This document shows, in pieces, positions 1-5,709 of a DNA stretch of 6,642 bases. Each line of letters opens with the position of its first letter. The first letter of the stretch is position 1. The notes beneath the pieces are model-generated. The model saw only the letters and a list, made by a program, of their open reading frames with translations. It had not been told where the DNA came from and made no database searches. The DNA comes from Alphaproteobacteria bacterium. Lineage in GTDB: Bacteria; Pseudomonadota; Alphaproteobacteria; Kiloniellales; J153. The stretch lies in contig RFLL01000171.1 in the NCBI GenBank assembly GCA_003693905.1, positions 1-6,642 on the forward strand, read 5' to 3'. The position numbers and the translations under genes were made by a program.

Positions 1-357
1 CAGAAAAGCCGGGATCTGCAGAACATCGACCGCTTCAGCCACGGGTGCGCACTGATCCGGCCCGTGCACGTCGGTGATGACCGGGCAGCCGTGGACCTCG
101 CGCACCTCGGCCAGGATCGGCAGGCCGGCGGTCATGCCGATGCCCCGGTTGGCGCCGAGGCTGGTGCGATTGGCCTTGTCGAAAGAGCTTTTGTAGATCA
201 GCCCGAGGCCCAGCCTGGCGGTGATCTCGCACAGGGCGTGGGCGGTCTCCAGGGCATGGGCGCGGCTTTCCAGCGCACACGGTCCCGCAATCAGCACCAG
301 CGGCCGGTCGTTGCCCAATTCCAGCTCCCCGATACGGACACGGCGCGGTGTGCTCAC
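1..357 (-). CDS. kdsA: 3-deoxy-8-phosphooctulonate synthase (Kdo-8-P synthase), N-terminal part, cut by window edge
   Basis: KdsA condenses phosphoenolpyruvate with arabinose-5-phosphate to Kdo-8-phosphate, the precursor of the Kdo sugar of LPS, in the cytoplasm. I translated the minus strand by hand. It reads LVLIAGPCALES near residues 20-31, then YKSSFDKANRTS, a RGIG segment, ITDVH and DVLQIPAFL at the window edge. These are the substrate-binding landmarks of the family in the right order. The Cys in the AGPC motif (residue 27) matches the metal-binding Cys of the metal-dependent class, where E. coli has Asn. About 119 codons of a roughly 280-residue protein are present. I chose the GTG at 357 because AGGA/AAGG-like purines lie just upstream and the resulting N-terminus (STPRRVRIGELELG) resembles relatives. 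An in-frame ATG at 399 overlaps the pyrG stop by one base (TGATG) but has no visible Shine-Dalgarno; it would add 14 residues. It is the last gene visible in the leftward unit. Confidence 0.95.
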   Translation of the reverse strand, partial: MSTPRRVRIGELELGNDRPLVLIAGPCALESRAHALETAHALCEITARLGLGLIYKSSFDKANRTSLGANRGIGMTAGLPILAEVREVHGCPVITDVHGPDQCAPVAEAVDVLQIPAFL

Positions 358-398
358 GATGCTCGCCTTTCCTTCTGTCGCCTCGGCGTCCGCCCCCA

Positions 399-2024
399 TC
401 ACATCAGACGGGATTGGGTGACCGCTGCCTCGATGAACGAGGTGAATAGCGGGTGTGGATCGAACGGCTTCGACTTCAGCTCGGGGTGGAACTGAACGCC
501 GATGAACCAGGGATGCGCCTCCAGCTCCACGATCTCCGGCAGTTCGCCATCCGGGGACAGGCCCGAAAAGCGCAACCCGACCGCCTCCAGCACCTCGCGA
601 TAGTTGATATTGACCTCGTAGCGATGGCGGTGGCGCTCGCTGATCTCGGGTACACCGTAGATTGTCCGGGCCCGGCTGCCCGGAGCAAGAACGCAGGGAT
701 AGGCGCCGAGGCGCATGGTGCCGCCCTTGTCGCTGTCGATGTTGCGGCGTTCGATCCGGTTGCCCACGGTCCACTCGGTCAACAACCCGACCACCGGGTC
801 TTCGCACGGACCGAATTCGGTCGAGCCCGCCCCCGGCAGCCCGGCCAGGTTCCGCGCCGCTTCGATCACCGCCATCTGCATGCCGAAACAGATGCCGAAA
901 TAGGGAATCCTGCGTTCGCGTGCAAACCGCGCAGCAGCGATCTTGCCCTCCGCGCCGCGTTCGCCGAAACCGCCGGGTACGAGGATGCCGTGCACGTCTT
1001 CCAGATGCTGGATCGTGCCTTCGTCCTCGAAGATTTCCGAATCCAGCCAGTTGACCTTGACCCGCACGTTGTTGGCGATGCCGCCGTGGGTCATGGCCTC
1101 GGCCAGCGACTTGTAGCAGTCGATCAGGGTCGTGTACTTGCCGACGACACCGATCGTGACCTCGCCGTCGGGGTGGCGGATGCGCTGCGTGACCCAGTCC
1201 CAGCGCGACAGGTCGGGGGTCGTGCGCTCGAGCCCGAAATGACGGCAGACCTCGTCGTCGAGCCCCTCTTCATGATAGGCGCGCGGTACGGCATAGATCG
1301 TATCCACGTCCAGCGCCTGGATCACCGCGCTAGGCCGCACGTTGCAGAACAACGCGATCTTGCGCCGGGCTTCGAGCGGGATCGGCCGCTCGCTGCGACA
1401 GACCAGGATGTCCGGCTTGATGCCGACCCCTTGCAATTCCTTGACCGAATGCTGGGTCGGCTTGGTCTTGAGCTCGCCGGCCGAGGACAGATACGGCACC
1501 AGGGTCAGATGGACGAACAGGGTGCGTTCGGGCCCCATTTCGTTGCCGAGTTGGCGAATCGCCTCCAGGAACGGCAGCCCTTCGATGTCACCGACCGTGC
1601 CGCCGATTTCGCAGACCACGAAATCCTCGTCCTGAATCTCGCTCAGGATGAACTGCTTGATCGCGTCAGTGACATGGGGAATGACCTGGACCGTGGCGCC
1701 GAGATAATCGCCACGGCGCTCGCGGGCGATGACCTGGGAATAGATCTGCCCGGCGGTCACGTTGTCGCCGCGGCGCGAAGGAACGCCCGTAAAGCGTTCG
1801 TAATGACCGAGGTCGAGATCGGTCTCCGCGCCGTCGTCGGTGACGTAGACCTCGCCATGCTGATACGGGCTCATGGTGCCCGGATCGACATTGAGATAGG
1901 GATCCAGTTTGCGCAGGCGCACCTTGAACCCGCGCGCCTGGAGCAACGCCCCGAGGGCTGCGGCGGTGAGTCCTTTTCCAAGCGAGGATGTGACGCCGCC
2001 GGTGATAAAGATGAACCGCGTCAT
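399..2024 (-). CDS. pyrG: CTP synthase (glutamine-hydrolysing)
   Basis: PyrG makes CTP from UTP, ATP and glutamine in the cytoplasm, the last step of de novo pyrimidine nucleotide synthesis. The 541 residues match the usual family length of about 540-545. The N-terminal amidoligase domain (about 1-270) begins with [17 protein letters not shown], the P-loop-like ATP site with Lys17, and contains [11 protein letters not shown] near 138-148. The C-terminal class I glutamine amidotransferase domain (about 288-535) has the oxyanion segment VPGGFGERG near 349-357, the nucleophile Cys379 in GICFGMQ, and the His513/Glu515 pair in VQFHPEL, so both half-reactions look intact. The ATG at 2024 is fixed by an in-frame TGA two codons upstream; the Shine-Dalgarno is poor. 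A 237-bp gap separates it from secG, which leaves room for its own promoter. Downstream, kdsA follows with at most 41 bp between them, so the two are probably co-transcribed. Confidence 0.99.
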   Translation of the reverse strand: MTRFIFITGGVTSSLGKGLTAAALGALLQARGFKVRLRKLDPYLNVDPGTMSPYQHGEVYVTDDGAETDLDLGHYERFTGVPSRRGDNVTAGQIYSQVIARERRGDYLGATVQVIPHVTDAIKQFILSEIQDEDFVVCEIGGTVGDIEGLPFLEAIRQLGNEMGPERTLFVHLTLVPYLSSAGELKTKPTQHSVKELQGVGIKPDILVCRSERPIPLEARRKIALFCNVRPSAVIQALDVDTIYAVPRAYHEEGLDDEVCRHFGLERTTPDLSRWDWVTQRIRHPDGEVTIGVVGKYTTLIDCYKSLAEAMTHGGIANNVRVKVNWLDSEIFEDEGTIQHLEDVHGILVPGGFGERGAEGKIAAARFARERRIPYFGICFGMQMAVIEAARNLAGLPGAGSTEFGPCEDPVVGLLTEWTVGNRIERRNIDSDKGGTMRLGAYPCVLAPGSRARTIYGVPEISERHRHRYEVNINYREVLEAVGLRFSGLSPDGELPEIVELEAHPWFIGVQFHPELKSKPFDPHPLFTSFIEAAVTQSRLM

Positions 2025-2032
2025 GGACGTTC

Positions 2033-2061
2033 ACTATTGTCTCTTGCGGGGCCGCCGGCAA
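2033..2061 (-). promoter_or_regulatory. Candidate promoter for pyrG
   Basis: On the minus strand TTGCCG (2061-2056) is followed after 17 bp by AATAGT (2038-2033), which matches four of six bases of the TATAAT box. The -35 hexamer is the same as in the better candidate before ppiD. Transcription would start within a few bases of the pyrG ATG at 2024, giving an almost leaderless message, which would fit the absence of a clear ribosome binding site. The match is weak and could be chance. Confidence 0.25.
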
Positions 2062-2062
2062 G
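2043..2062 (-). other. Stem-loop candidate just upstream of pyrG
   Basis: The arms CTTGC and GCAAG form a 5-bp stem, continued past one C-C mismatch by two G-C pairs closing a four-base loop. It overlaps the candidate pyrG -35 hexamer and ends 18 bp before the start codon. No U-run follows it, so it is not a standard intrinsic terminator. It would only matter in RNA started further upstream, for example read-through from secG. Confidence 0.25.
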
Positions 2063-2104
2063 TCCCATGGCGGTGCCCGAATGAATTTTTACATCGACCC
2101 TTCG

Positions 2105-2118
2105 AGATCGCGCGATCT
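2105..2118. repeat. Perfect 14-bp palindrome in the secG-pyrG gap
   Basis: AGATCGCGCGATCT is identical to its own reverse complement. It lies about 80 bp upstream of the pyrG start codon, in the longest gap of the leftward gene cluster. A perfect even palindrome of this length in noncoding DNA looks like a site for a dimeric DNA-binding protein, but no regulator can be named from the sequence. It has no loop, so it is a poor RNA hairpin. Confidence 0.45.
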
Positions 2119-2240
2119 GACACGCAAATTCCGCCACCCGGCGCTCCCCGTGCTTCGGCACACATCCGCATCTTTGCACCCGGATACGGATGGTCCGGAG
2201 GCGACTCGGGGGCGGACGGGTTGAGCGCGGCAGCAGAAGG

Positions 2241-2253
2241 CGGCGCTTCGCCG
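2241..2253 (-). other. Small GC hairpin just after secG
   Basis: CGGCG and CGCCG form a perfect 5-bp stem around a 3-base loop, starting 8 bases past the secG stop codon on the transcribed strand. A normal intrinsic terminator would have a U-run after it; here the downstream sequence is CCTTCTGCTG. It may protect the 3' end or slow polymerase slightly, or it may be a chance feature of GC-rich DNA. No other terminator is visible between secG and pyrG. Confidence 0.25.
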
Positions 2254-2261
2254 TTCGATCG

Positions 2262-2645
2262 CTATTCGACCGGCACGCTGGGCTGAGCAGGCGCGGCAGG
2301 TTCGGCCGGTTGGGGCGCGGTGGACGACTCGGGGGCACCCGGCGCCGGTGCCACGGGGGCGACCGGGGCCGTGGCCGGCAACTCGTCCAGGATCGAACGG
2401 GGCCGGCTCGACTGGGTCGACAGGATGGTGAGCAGGATGCTGGTTGTCATGAACATGGCGGCCAGAATCGCCGTCGTGCGCGTCAGCAGATTGGCGGTGC
2501 CGCGCCCGGTGAGAAATCCGCTCATTCCGCCGCCACCGCCACCGCCGCCGATGCCCAGGCCACCGCCTTCGCTACGCTGAAGCAGGACCACGCCGATCAT
2601 GGCGATCGCCACCATCAGATGAATTACCAGCAATACAGTGATCAT
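2262..2645 (-). CDS. secG: Preprotein translocase subunit SecG
   Basis: SecG is a small inner-membrane subunit of the SecYEG channel; it assists SecA-driven protein export. The 127-residue product has the family layout: a first membrane helix at about 3-23 (hydrophobic up to VVLLQ), the cytoplasmic loop QRSEGGGLG with a run of eight glycines at 33-40, the conserved FLTGRGTANLLTRTTAILA segment at 44-62, and a second membrane helix at about 55-76. From residue 85 on, the tail is rich in Pro and Ala and ends in VPVE. This makes it longer than the 110-residue E. coli protein, as is common in alphaproteobacteria. The ATG at 2645 begins the hydrophobic helix directly and has AAGG close upstream. 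It lies 87 bp after tpiA in the same direction, so it is likely in the same transcript. Confidence 0.97.
   Translation of the reverse strand: MITVLLVIHLMVAIAMIGVVLLQRSEGGGLGIGGGGGGGGMSGFLTGRGTANLLTRTTAILAAMFMTTSILLTILSTQSSRPRSILDELPATAPVAPVAPAPGAPESSTAPQPAEPAAPAQPSVPVE
2526..2549 (-). repeat. Trinucleotide repeat encoding eight glycines in SecG
   Basis: Eight consecutive glycine codons (GGC, GGT and one GGA) form a GGN trinucleotide tract in the SecG cytoplasmic loop, after a first glycine-rich stretch GGGLGIG. Codon variation makes it imperfect, which should limit slippage. Length changes of three bases would keep frame. A Gly-rich loop here is a family trait; the unbroken run of eight is towards the long side. 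Confidence 0.8.
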
Positions 2646-2677
2646 CGCCTTGCTCTTTTCCCGTCTTGTTGCATTCG

Positions 2678-2692
2678 TTGCGGTGGCCGCAA
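2678..2692 (-). other. Perfect 6-bp hairpin between tpiA and secG
   Basis: TTGCGG and CCGCAA form a perfect 6-bp stem with a 3-base loop, ending 33 bp before the secG start codon. No U-run follows on either strand, so it is not an intrinsic terminator. It could be a stability or processing element in the tpiA-secG message. GC-rich spacers give such stems by chance fairly often. Confidence 0.35.
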
Positions 2693-2732
2693 GGGTCCTG
2701 CCCGGCCATGTGGGGTGCGGCTCGGCGCCGCG

Positions 2733-3509
2733 CTAGGGGCAGGCCGCCGCAATCGCCAGAAAATCTTCCGCTTTCAGACTGGCGCCCCCGACCAGGGCGC
2801 CATCGACATCCGCGACCGCCAGCAGCTCGGCGGCATTGGCCGGCTTGACCGAGCCGCCGTAGAGCAGCCGCACCGCCGCGGCGGCTTCTGCTCCCAGGGC
2901 CGCACGCAGCAGGCGTCGGATATGGCCGTGCGCCGCGGCCACGTCGGCCGGGGTCGCGCTCTGCCCGGTGCCGATCGCCCACACTGGCTCGTAGGCGATG
3001 ACCAGGGCGTCGGCGTGGTTGTTCCCGTCCTGCGGGATCGAGCCCAGAAGCTGCGCCTCGATCACCGGCAGGGTGCGCCCAGCGGCGCGTTCGGCCGCGC
3101 TCTCCCCGATGCACACGATCGGGACCAGACCGGCCGCCTGGGCCGCTTCGGCCTTGGCCCGGACCAGGGCGTCGTCTTCGCCGTGCTCGGTGCGGCGTTC
3201 GGAGTGGCCGACAATGACGTAGCGGCAGCCGGCATCGCGCAGCATCTCGGCGCTGATGTCGCCGGTATGAGGACCGCATCGTTCGCTATGGCAGTCCTGC
3301 CCGCCAAGCTGGATGTCGCTGCCGGCAAGCACCTCGGCGACAGGAAACAGAAGCTGTGCCGGGGGGCAGATCAGCAGCTCCGGGGCCCCTTCGCGGGCCT
3401 CCCCCGCCTCGGCGGCCGGGCGTTTCGCGGCCAAGGCCGCCGCCAAGGCCACGCCGTCGGCACGCAGGCCGTTCATTTTCCAGTTTCCCGCGATCAGTTT
3501 GCGGCGCAT
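2733..3509 (-). CDS. tpiA: Triosephosphate isomerase
   Basis: TpiA interconverts dihydroxyacetone phosphate and glyceraldehyde-3-phosphate in glycolysis and gluconeogenesis; it is a cytoplasmic TIM-barrel dimer. With the start chosen here the protein has 258 residues, close to the usual 250-255. The catalytic set is complete: Asn9 and Lys11 in [10 protein letters not shown], His102 in VIVGHSERR, Glu174 in [11 protein letters not shown] (also the mobile loop 6), CIGE at 133-136, and the phosphate-binding YGGSVKP (217-223) and LVGGASL (239-245). A longer in-frame form from ATG 3554 would add [15 protein letters not shown], which is not family-like. I prefer the ATG at 3509, giving [14 protein letters not shown], although its Shine-Dalgarno is weak (GGAT about 10 bases away). 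It is the first gene of the leftward unit and is divergent from ppiD. Confidence 0.98.
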   Translation of the reverse strand: MRRKLIAGNWKMNGLRADGVALAAALAAKRPAAEAGEAREGAPELLICPPAQLLFPVAEVLAGSDIQLGGQDCHSERCGPHTGDISAEMLRDAGCRYVIVGHSERRTEHGEDDALVRAKAEAAQAAGLVPIVCIGESAAERAAGRTLPVIEAQLLGSIPQDGNNHADALVIAYEPVWAIGTGQSATPADVAAAHGHIRRLLRAALGAEAAAAVRLLYGGSVKPANAAELLAVADVDGALVGGASLKAEDFLAIAAACP

Positions 3510-3701
3510 GGGGCTTGATCCGGATGTCTTGGAACGCGAGGACAGGCCCTGCATGAACAGGGCGGCGCTTACCTATCACGCCGGGCGCTGAAGGCCAAGT
3601 CCGGGGCCGGGCCGCAGATCGGATCCGGTAACCGGGCGGGTCGGCCTCGTCGCCGACGCCCGCGAGCACCGGGCGGACGCGGTTTGTCAATCATTTGCTT
3701 A

Positions 3702-3730
3702 TTGCCGGGCGCGGGTGGCCTACCTAAGAT
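3702..3730 (+). promoter_or_regulatory. Candidate promoter for ppiD-trpE
   Basis: TTGCCG (3702-3707), a 17-bp spacer and TAAGAT (3725-3730) form a sigma-70-like promoter with ideal spacing. It would start transcription near 3737 and give a leader of about 70 bases before the ppiD GTG. It lies in the only AT-richer patch of the divergent region. The -35 overlaps the left arm, and the -10 sits in the centre, of a 10-bp inverted repeat, which suggests control by a DNA-binding protein. Confidence 0.5.
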
Positions 3731-3744
3731 GCCGCGCGCCCGGC
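3704..3744. repeat. 10-bp inverted repeat around the ppiD promoter
   Basis: GCCGGGCGCG at 3704-3713 and its exact reverse complement CGCGCCCGGC at 3735-3744 are separated by 21 bp. The arm centres are 31 bp apart, close to three turns of the DNA helix. The spacer contains the predicted -10 box. On the outer side both arms are also preceded by ATTG, directly on the left and with two extra bases on the right. It could be an operator with two half-sites or an RNA hairpin element; high GC content makes chance repeats of C and G more likely. Confidence 0.5.
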
Positions 3745-3805
3745 CCAATCCCGGTCACCGCAGCAACCGACTGGCAGCCATCGACAACCATGAGCCCACA
3801 GCCCC

Positions 3806-5683
3806 GTGAACACTCGTAAAATCCTTATCCGCTCAATCACCTACGTATTGTTCGGCCTCCTCATCGTCAGCTTTGCGATCTGGGGCATCGGCGACATTTT
3901 CCGGGGTCTTGGTCAATCAGGCGCGGTCGCCGAGGTCGGCGACCAGCGCATCGAGCAACAGGATTTCGCCCGCGCCCTGTCGCGCGAGGCCAACCGCCTC
4001 AGCGCCCGTCTCGGGCAGCGCGTCGATATCGACCAACTCCGCGCACTCGGCATCGTCGATCAGGTCCTGGGTCAGATGATTGCACGGGCGCTGTTCGACC
4101 AGAAGGCGGCCGATCTTGGTCTGATCGTCACCGAGGAGCAGATTCTGCGTCGGATTCAGCGCGAACCGGCCTTTCGCAACGAGCGGGGCGAATTCGACCG
4201 CAGCCGTTTCATTCAGGTCCTGCGGCAAAGCAATCTGAGCGAGCAGGAGTATCTCGACGCCGTCCGGCGCGACATTCTGCGCCAGCAGATCGTCGATGCC
4301 ATAAGCGGCGGCGTGGCGGCGCCGCGTACTCTGGCCGAGGCGCTGTACCGCTACCGCGCCGAAGAACGCATCGGCGAGGTCATGATCATCCCCAACAGCA
4401 GCATCACCGACCTTCCGCAGCCGGACGAAGACAGCCTGCGCGCATTCCACAAGGAATTTGCCAACAACTTCATGGCACCGGAGCGCCGCACCGTCACCTA
4501 CATCTCCTTGCGGGCCGAAGATCTCGTCGCCGAGACCGGCGTTTCCGAGGACGAAATCGTCGCCGCATTCGAAACCCGCAAAGAACAGCTCGGCACCCCC
4601 GAACGACGGCAGATTCGACAGATCATCTTCAACGACGAAGAAACGGCCCGCCAGGCCTACGGCCGCCTCAAGGAAGGGATCACCTTCGAGGCCGTCGCAC
4701 AGGATTATACCGGGCAGCCGCCCGTCGATCTCGGTCTCGTCACACGCGAGGATCTGCCCGCGGATCTCGGTGCTGCCGCGTTCGCATTGGCCACCGGTCA
4801 GTTCAGCGACCCCGTACAAAGCCCTCTCGGCTGGCACATCCTGCACGTTGCCGAGATCGAGCCGGCCAAGGAAGCCACCCTGGCCGAGGTCCGCGAGGAC
4901 CTGCGCCGCGATCTGGCCCTGAGCCGGGCCGTCGACAGCCTGGTGTCGATTGCCAATCAGCTCGACGACGAACTGGCCGCCGGTGCCAGCCTCGAAGAAG
5001 CCGCCGCCCGCCTCAATCTGAGCGTGCGCAAGATCGAGGGCCTCGATCGCCAGGGCAACGGCCCCGACGGCAAGGCGGTCGAGGGACTGCCGGGCGACAA
5101 TTTTCTGGAGATCGCATTCACTACGGAACCCGGTCAGGAAAGTCTGCTGACCGAAACCTCGGATGGCGGCTTTTTCATTCTCCGGGTCGACGGCGTTACC
5201 CCGGCCCAGGTGCGCCCGCTGGCGGAAGTGCGCGATCAGGTAGTGGAGTTGTGGCGCAACGCGCAAAGGGCCCAGCGCGCCCGGGAAAAGGCCGAAGCCC
5301 TGGCCGCACGCGCCCGCCAGGGCGTTGCCCTGGCCGATCTTGCCAGGGAAGGAGGGTACGAGATCAAGAAGACCGCCCCCCTGACCCGTTTCGAACGCGA
5401 CCCCGCCAAGGCGCTGTCGCCTTTGCTGCCGGCCAAGCTGTTTGAACTGAGCCTCGGCCAGGTGGCTGCCGTCAGCGGCCAGGACGCCCATTTCGTAGTC
5501 CGTCTGATCGACGTCAAACCCGCCGATCCGGCGGCCAACGAGACCGAGGTTGCGGCCCTGCGCACCGGCCTGGCGACGGCGATGCGCAGTGATCTGATCG
5601 AACAGTACATTGCCACGTTGCGCAACGAGTACGGAGCGGAGGTCAACCGCCGGCTCGTCGAGGACGTGCTGGCCACATTCTGA
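3806..5683 (+). CDS. ppiD: Membrane-anchored periplasmic chaperone, PpiD/SurA type, with parvulin (PpiC) domain
   Basis: PpiD-like proteins are anchored in the inner membrane near the Sec translocon and help newly exported proteins fold. The 625-residue product starts with a basic stretch, then one membrane helix at about 11-32 (SITYVLFGLLIVSFAIWGIG), typical N-in topology. A SurA_N-like helical chaperone region follows at about 40-190. A PpiC rotamase domain spans about 265-350, ending in PLGWHILHV. The His of the usual HIL strand is Gln272, and the aromatic/Met pocket residues are replaced by Leu317 and Leu321. Isomerase activity may therefore be weak or absent, as reported for E. coli PpiD. 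Two later segments (435-461, 545-569) echo the end of the parvulin fold. GTG at 3806 is the only usable start, because an in-frame TGA lies at 3791 and the helix must be kept; no clear Shine-Dalgarno is seen. trpE follows after 26 bp. Confidence 0.95.
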   Translation: MNTRKILIRSITYVLFGLLIVSFAIWGIGDIFRGLGQSGAVAEVGDQRIEQQDFARALSREANRLSARLGQRVDIDQLRALGIVDQVLGQMIARALFDQKAADLGLIVTEEQILRRIQREPAFRNERGEFDRSRFIQVLRQSNLSEQEYLDAVRRDILRQQIVDAISGGVAAPRTLAEALYRYRAEERIGEVMIIPNSSITDLPQPDEDSLRAFHKEFANNFMAPERRTVTYISLRAEDLVAETGVSEDEIVAAFETRKEQLGTPERRQIRQIIFNDEETARQAYGRLKEGITFEAVAQDYTGQPPVDLGLVTREDLPADLGAAAFALATGQFSDPVQSPLGWHILHVAEIEPAKEATLAEVREDLRRDLALSRAVDSLVSIANQLDDELAAGASLEEAAARLNLSVRKIEGLDRQGNGPDGKAVEGLPGDNFLEIAFTTEPGQESLLTETSDGGFFILRVDGVTPAQVRPLAEVRDQVVELWRNAQRAQRAREKAEALAARARQGVALADLAREGGYEIKKTAPLTRFERDPAKALSPLLPAKLFELSLGQVAAVSGQDAHFVVRLIDVKPADPAANETEVAALRTGLATAMRSDLIEQYIATLRNEYGAEVNRRLVEDVLATF

Positions 5684-5699
5684 TTGCACGTTCTGATTG
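5674..5699 (+). repeat. 13-bp tandem duplication across the ppiD stop codon
   Basis: CACATTCTGATTG (5674-5686) is followed directly by CACGTTCTGATTG (5687-5699), 12 of 13 bases identical. The first copy contains the last ppiD codons and its TGA stop (5681-5683). The second copy makes up half of the 26-bp spacer to trpE. Removing one copy would leave a 13-bp spacer, so the duplication appears to have lengthened the gap without changing the ppiD product. Confidence 0.8.
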
Positions 5700-5709
5700 A
5701 CCGACCGCC

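Larger units (their letters stand above)
3510..3805. promoter_or_regulatory. Divergent control region between tpiA and ppiD
   Basis: This 296-bp stretch separates the two transcription units and should hold the promoters of both. The rightward promoter is fairly clear and is listed separately. For tpiA I found no convincing promoter. A consensus TTGACA lies on the minus strand at 3690-3685, but nothing like a -10 follows at 16-18 bp. A second weak pair is TTGGCC (3598-3593) with TAGGTA 17 bp on. No RNA gene or protein-coding stretch of its own is evident, apart from a possible tpiA N-terminal extension to 3554. Confidence 0.6.

Noticed and set aside
453..2084. 543-codon open frame on the plus strand opposite pyrG
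   Set aside because: It lies antisense to an unmistakable PyrG, has no recognisable motif, and is rich in Arg, Asp, Ala and Gly as expected for the complement of GC-rich coding DNA.
2064..2095. GGGC start region after TAAAAA on the minus strand, resembling the Gram-positive pyrG attenuation start
   Set aside because: There is no -35 hexamer at 16-18 bp and no terminator hairpin with a U-run between it and pyrG, so the CTP-sensing attenuation model is not supported.
2021..2338. 105-codon minus-strand frame across the secG-pyrG gap
   Set aside because: It overlaps the end of secG and the pyrG start in another frame, is Pro/Arg/Ser-rich and has no ribosome binding site or family resemblance.
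2190..3518. 442-codon plus-strand frame covering secG and tpiA
   Set aside because: It is antisense to two certain genes and spans their intergenic gap, with low-complexity Gly/Arg-rich sequence and no motif.
3510..3554. Upstream extension of TpiA by 15 residues
   Set aside because: The extra [15 protein letters not shown] has no family counterpart and no Shine-Dalgarno; TIM proteins usually begin just before the [10 protein letters not shown] motif.
3685..3690. Consensus TTGACA on the minus strand as the tpiA -35
   Set aside because: The sequence 16-18 bp downstream is GC-rich and has no -10-like hexamer, so it is not listed as a promoter by itself.
3917..5689. 590-codon open frame on the minus strand opposite ppiD
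   Set aside because: It is a codon-bias shadow of ppiD; its composition is unlike a folded protein family I know, and the sense strand encodes a clear PpiD.
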